Shown piece by piece: positions 5,578-7,484 of a stretch of DNA of 7,484 nucleotides (the first letter of the stretch is position 1; every line of letters begins with the position of its first letter). Origin of the DNA: Actinomycetota bacterium (GTDB taxonomy: Bacteria > Actinomycetota > Actinomycetes > Nanopelagicales > Nanopelagicaceae); NCBI GenBank assembly GCA_009703165.1, contig WLGP01000041.1, positions 1-7,484 on the forward strand, in the 5' to 3' direction. Below the pieces are notes generated by a model, which worked only from the letters and a program-made list of their open reading frames with translations, searched no databases and was not told the origin of the DNA. The translations under genes and the position numbers were made by a program.

Positions 5578-6711
5578 AGCATCTACCTCGATCATGCGGC
5601 GACAACGCCGATGATTGAGCCTGCCATCGATGCGATGCAACGCTCCCTTCGCAAGATTGGTAACCCATCAAGTCTTCATACCGATGGTCGTTCAACCCGT
5701 AAAGATGTAGAAGAGGCGCGCGAAGTTATAGCCCGCGCACTTGGTTGCGCACCCAGTGAAGTGATCTTTACCGGATCAGGGACAGAGGCAAATAACGCCG
5801 CCATTAAGGGGCTCTTCTGGAACGCACCGGATAAGAATCTGATTGTTGTCAGCGCGATCGAACATCACGCCGTTCTAGATCCAGCGCATTGGTTGGTCGA
5901 ACATGAAGGCGCTGAACTCATTGAAATTCCTGTCACATCTGCTGGCGTTGTCGATTGTGACTTCTTGGCAGATCTTGTTGCAGCACGTGGCAACGAGATC
6001 GCAGTTATCTCTGTGATGGCTGCCAATAACGAGACCGGTGTCATCCAACCGATTGATCGCGTTGTCGAAATTGCAGGAAACATTCCCGTGCATTGTGATG
6101 CAGTGCAGAGCTTTATGAAGGTTCCACTTGATTATGCAGGCCTTGGTCTATTTGCGATGACAATCAGTGCACATAAGATCGGTGGCCCACTTGGAATCGG
6201 TGCGCTGATCTTGCGCCGCGCCTTTGAGATGCCTGCCTTATTACATGGTGGGGGACAAGAGCGCGAAATTCGCAGCGGAACGCTGAACGCTCCATCGATC
6301 GTCGCCTTTGCAACAGCTGTGACAGAAAACATCTACAACGCGACAAGCGTTGCAGCCCTGCGCGAAAAGTTTGAAGCAGGGATTGCACAGGTTGCACCAG
6401 ATGCGCAGATCAATGGGCAAAGCGCTGCCAGACTTCCAGGAATTTCCAACATCACTTTTCCTGGCACCCAGGCAGATTTCTTACTGCTGCTCATGGATGG
6501 CAAAGAGATTTCGTGTTCGACAGGGGCAGCATGTACTGCAGGTGTGCATCGCCCAAGCCATGTCTTGATGGCGATGGGCCATGATGAAATCGGTGCAACA
6601 TCGTCTCTGCGTTTCTCACTCGGTGCTACAACAACTGCTGGCGATATTGAATACGCTCTGAGCGTGATTCCAGACGTTGTAGCGATGGCAAAGGCGGCAA
6701 ACGCGCTATGA
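5575..6711 (+). CDS. iscS: Group I cysteine desulfurase (IscS/NifS-like)
   Basis: A 378-residue cytoplasmic PLP enzyme that converts L-cysteine to alanine and leaves an enzyme-bound persulfide for tRNA thiolation and Fe-S assembly. It begins YLDHAATTP (4-12), the class V aminotransferase start. It then has [10 protein letters not shown] (65-74), EHHAVL (96-101) with the ring-stacking His98, MAANNETG (148-155), HCDAVQS (173-179) with Asp175, the PLP Schiff-base Lys201 in SAHKIGGP, and RSGTLN (233-238). The persulfide Cys320 is in STGAACTAG, followed by RPSHVL, the longer mobile loop typical of group I rather than SufS. All key residues are present. It overlaps mnmA by four bases, as expected of a sulfur donor made with its acceptor; M. 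tuberculosis has the same iscS-trmU pairing. The symbol iscS is by similarity, and no iscU or iscR is in the window. Confidence 0.93.
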   Translation: MSIYLDHAATTPMIEPAIDAMQRSLRKIGNPSSLHTDGRSTRKDVEEAREVIARALGCAPSEVIFTGSGTEANNAAIKGLFWNAPDKNLIVVSAIEHHAVLDPAHWLVEHEGAELIEIPVTSAGVVDCDFLADLVAARGNEIAVISVMAANNETGVIQPIDRVVEIAGNIPVHCDAVQSFMKVPLDYAGLGLFAMTISAHKIGGPLGIGALILRRAFEMPALLHGGGQEREIRSGTLNAPSIVAFATAVTENIYNATSVAALREKFEAGIAQVAPDAQINGQSAARLPGISNITFPGTQADFLLLLMDGKEISCSTGAACTAGVHRPSHVLMAMGHDEIGATSSLRFSLGATTTAGDIEYALSVIPDVVAMAKAANAL

Positions 6712-7484
6712 AACTCATCGCCGCAATGTCAGGAGGCGTCGACTCAGCAGTTGCTGCAGCGCGCGCTGTTGAAGATGGCCACGATGTGATTGGCGTACAC
6801 CTTGCGCTCTCGAGCAACCCACAGAAGTACCGCTCAGGTGCACGTGGTTGCTGCACGATTGAAGATTCACATGATGCTCGTCGCGCCGCCGATGTCATAG
6901 GTATCCCGTTCTATATCTGGGATATGGCAGATGAATTTCACGCAGGAGTTGTCGAGAACTTTATGAGCGAATATGCAGCAGGGCGTACTCCAAACCCATG
7001 CCTGCGTTGCAATGAGAAGATTAAATTTGCCGCAGTTCTAGATCGCGCTAAGGCGATGGGCTTTGATGGAGTGATCACCGGCCACTATGCGCGTACTCGC
7101 GGTAGCGATAGCCAAAAGACTTTGCATCGCGCAGTTGATCCACTGAAAGATCAATCCTATGTTTTAGCAGTTCTCAATCGCGAACAGATCAGCGGTGCGC
7201 TCTTTCCATTGGGCGATACTGAAAAAGTTGATATCCGCCTTGAGGCAGAGCGGCGCGGCTTAGCAGTTGCACAAAAACCCGACAGCCATGATATTTGCTT
7301 TGTGCCATCTGGAGATAATGCAGGTTGGTTACGTGAGCGTTTAGGTAGTGAGAGCGGTCCAATCGTTGATCAAGATGGAAGGCAGATCGGCGAACATAAG
7401 GGTGCCTACACCTACACAATCGGCCAACGTAAAGGTTTAGGAATTACCGTTCCAACACCAGATGGATCTCCACGATTTGTCTTA
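6708..7484 (+). CDS. mnmA: tRNA-specific 2-thiouridylase MnmA (3' end outside the window)
   Basis: An open frame of 259 codons from the ATG at 6708 to the window end, without a stop. The enzyme adenylates and 2-thiolates U34 of the Lys, Glu and Gln tRNAs, using persulfide sulfur from a desulfurase. Visible features are the PP-loop SGGVDS (8-13) near the N-terminus, [14 protein letters not shown] (94-107) with the first catalytic Cys at 101, GVITGHYAR (121-129), KDQSYVL (147-153), DSHDICF (192-198) with the second catalytic Cys197, and GQRKGLGI (239-246). A cysteine pair at 48-49 (GCC) follows the PP-loop region. The family is about 360 residues long, so roughly 100 residues are missing beyond the edge. 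The start lies in the ATGA overlap with the desulfurase stop, so translation is likely coupled. Confidence 0.95.
   Translation, partial: MKLIAAMSGGVDSAVAAARAVEDGHDVIGVHLALSSNPQKYRSGARGCCTIEDSHDARRAADVIGIPFYIWDMADEFHAGVVENFMSEYAAGRTPNPCLRCNEKIKFAAVLDRAKAMGFDGVITGHYARTRGSDSQKTLHRAVDPLKDQSYVLAVLNREQISGALFPLGDTEKVDIRLEAERRGLAVAQKPDSHDICFVPSGDNAGWLRERLGSESGPIVDQDGRQIGEHKGAYTYTIGQRKGLGITVPTPDGSPRFVL

Noticed and set aside
1..7484. Mobile elements, phage genes, toxin-antitoxin or defence systems
   Set aside because: No transposase, integrase, terminal repeats or defence motifs were seen; all recognised genes are core metabolism or conserved actinobacterial families.

Overview
This window looks like a piece of a housekeeping chromosome from a moderate-GC actinobacterium. 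The best guess is a streamlined freshwater lineage of the acI / Nanopelagicales type. The grounds are a DUF3145 protein (a family I know essentially only from Actinobacteria), the order etfB-etfA-cysteine desulfurase-mnmA that also occurs (with two genes inserted) around Rv3029c-Rv3024c in Mycobacterium tuberculosis, base composition near 50% GC rather than the usual high actinobacterial GC, very tight gene packing, and several starts placed for leaderless transcription. The lineage is an inference from memory, not from a search.

Layout. At the left edge, on the minus strand, is the first part of a cold-shock protein gene (1-53) running out of the window. A divergent intergenic region (54-347) holds its promoter, a predicted leader of about 124 nt with a hairpin and a possible 17-codon leader ORF, and 11-bp-phased AGGTA repeats beside the -35 region. 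On the plus strand follow a DUF3145 gene (348-869) and a membrane-anchored SIMPL-domain protein (889-1638). The latter converges on, and overlaps by 8 bp, a minus-strand glycogen debranching enzyme gene glgX (1631-3775). glgX and etfB are divergent, with only 37 bp between the chosen start codons and a -10 element that reads on both strands.

From 3813 to the right edge, etfB, etfA, a group I cysteine desulfurase gene and mnmA (cut by the window end) all run on the plus strand. etfB/etfA and desulfurase/mnmA each overlap by 4 bp (ATGA). Between etfA and the desulfurase is a 26-bp gap carrying a leaderless-type promoter inside a perfect 7-bp inverted repeat.

Functionally, EtfAB is a soluble FAD electron carrier for acyl-CoA and related dehydrogenases. 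The desulfurase makes persulfide sulfur from cysteine, and MnmA uses that sulfur to 2-thiolate U34 of tRNAs. GlgX debranches glycogen. No mobile element, CRISPR array, tRNA, rRNA or clearly novel multi-gene system was found. The interesting material is regulatory: the cspA control region, a symmetric bidirectional -10, the palindrome at the desulfurase start, and precisely spaced leaderless promoters.
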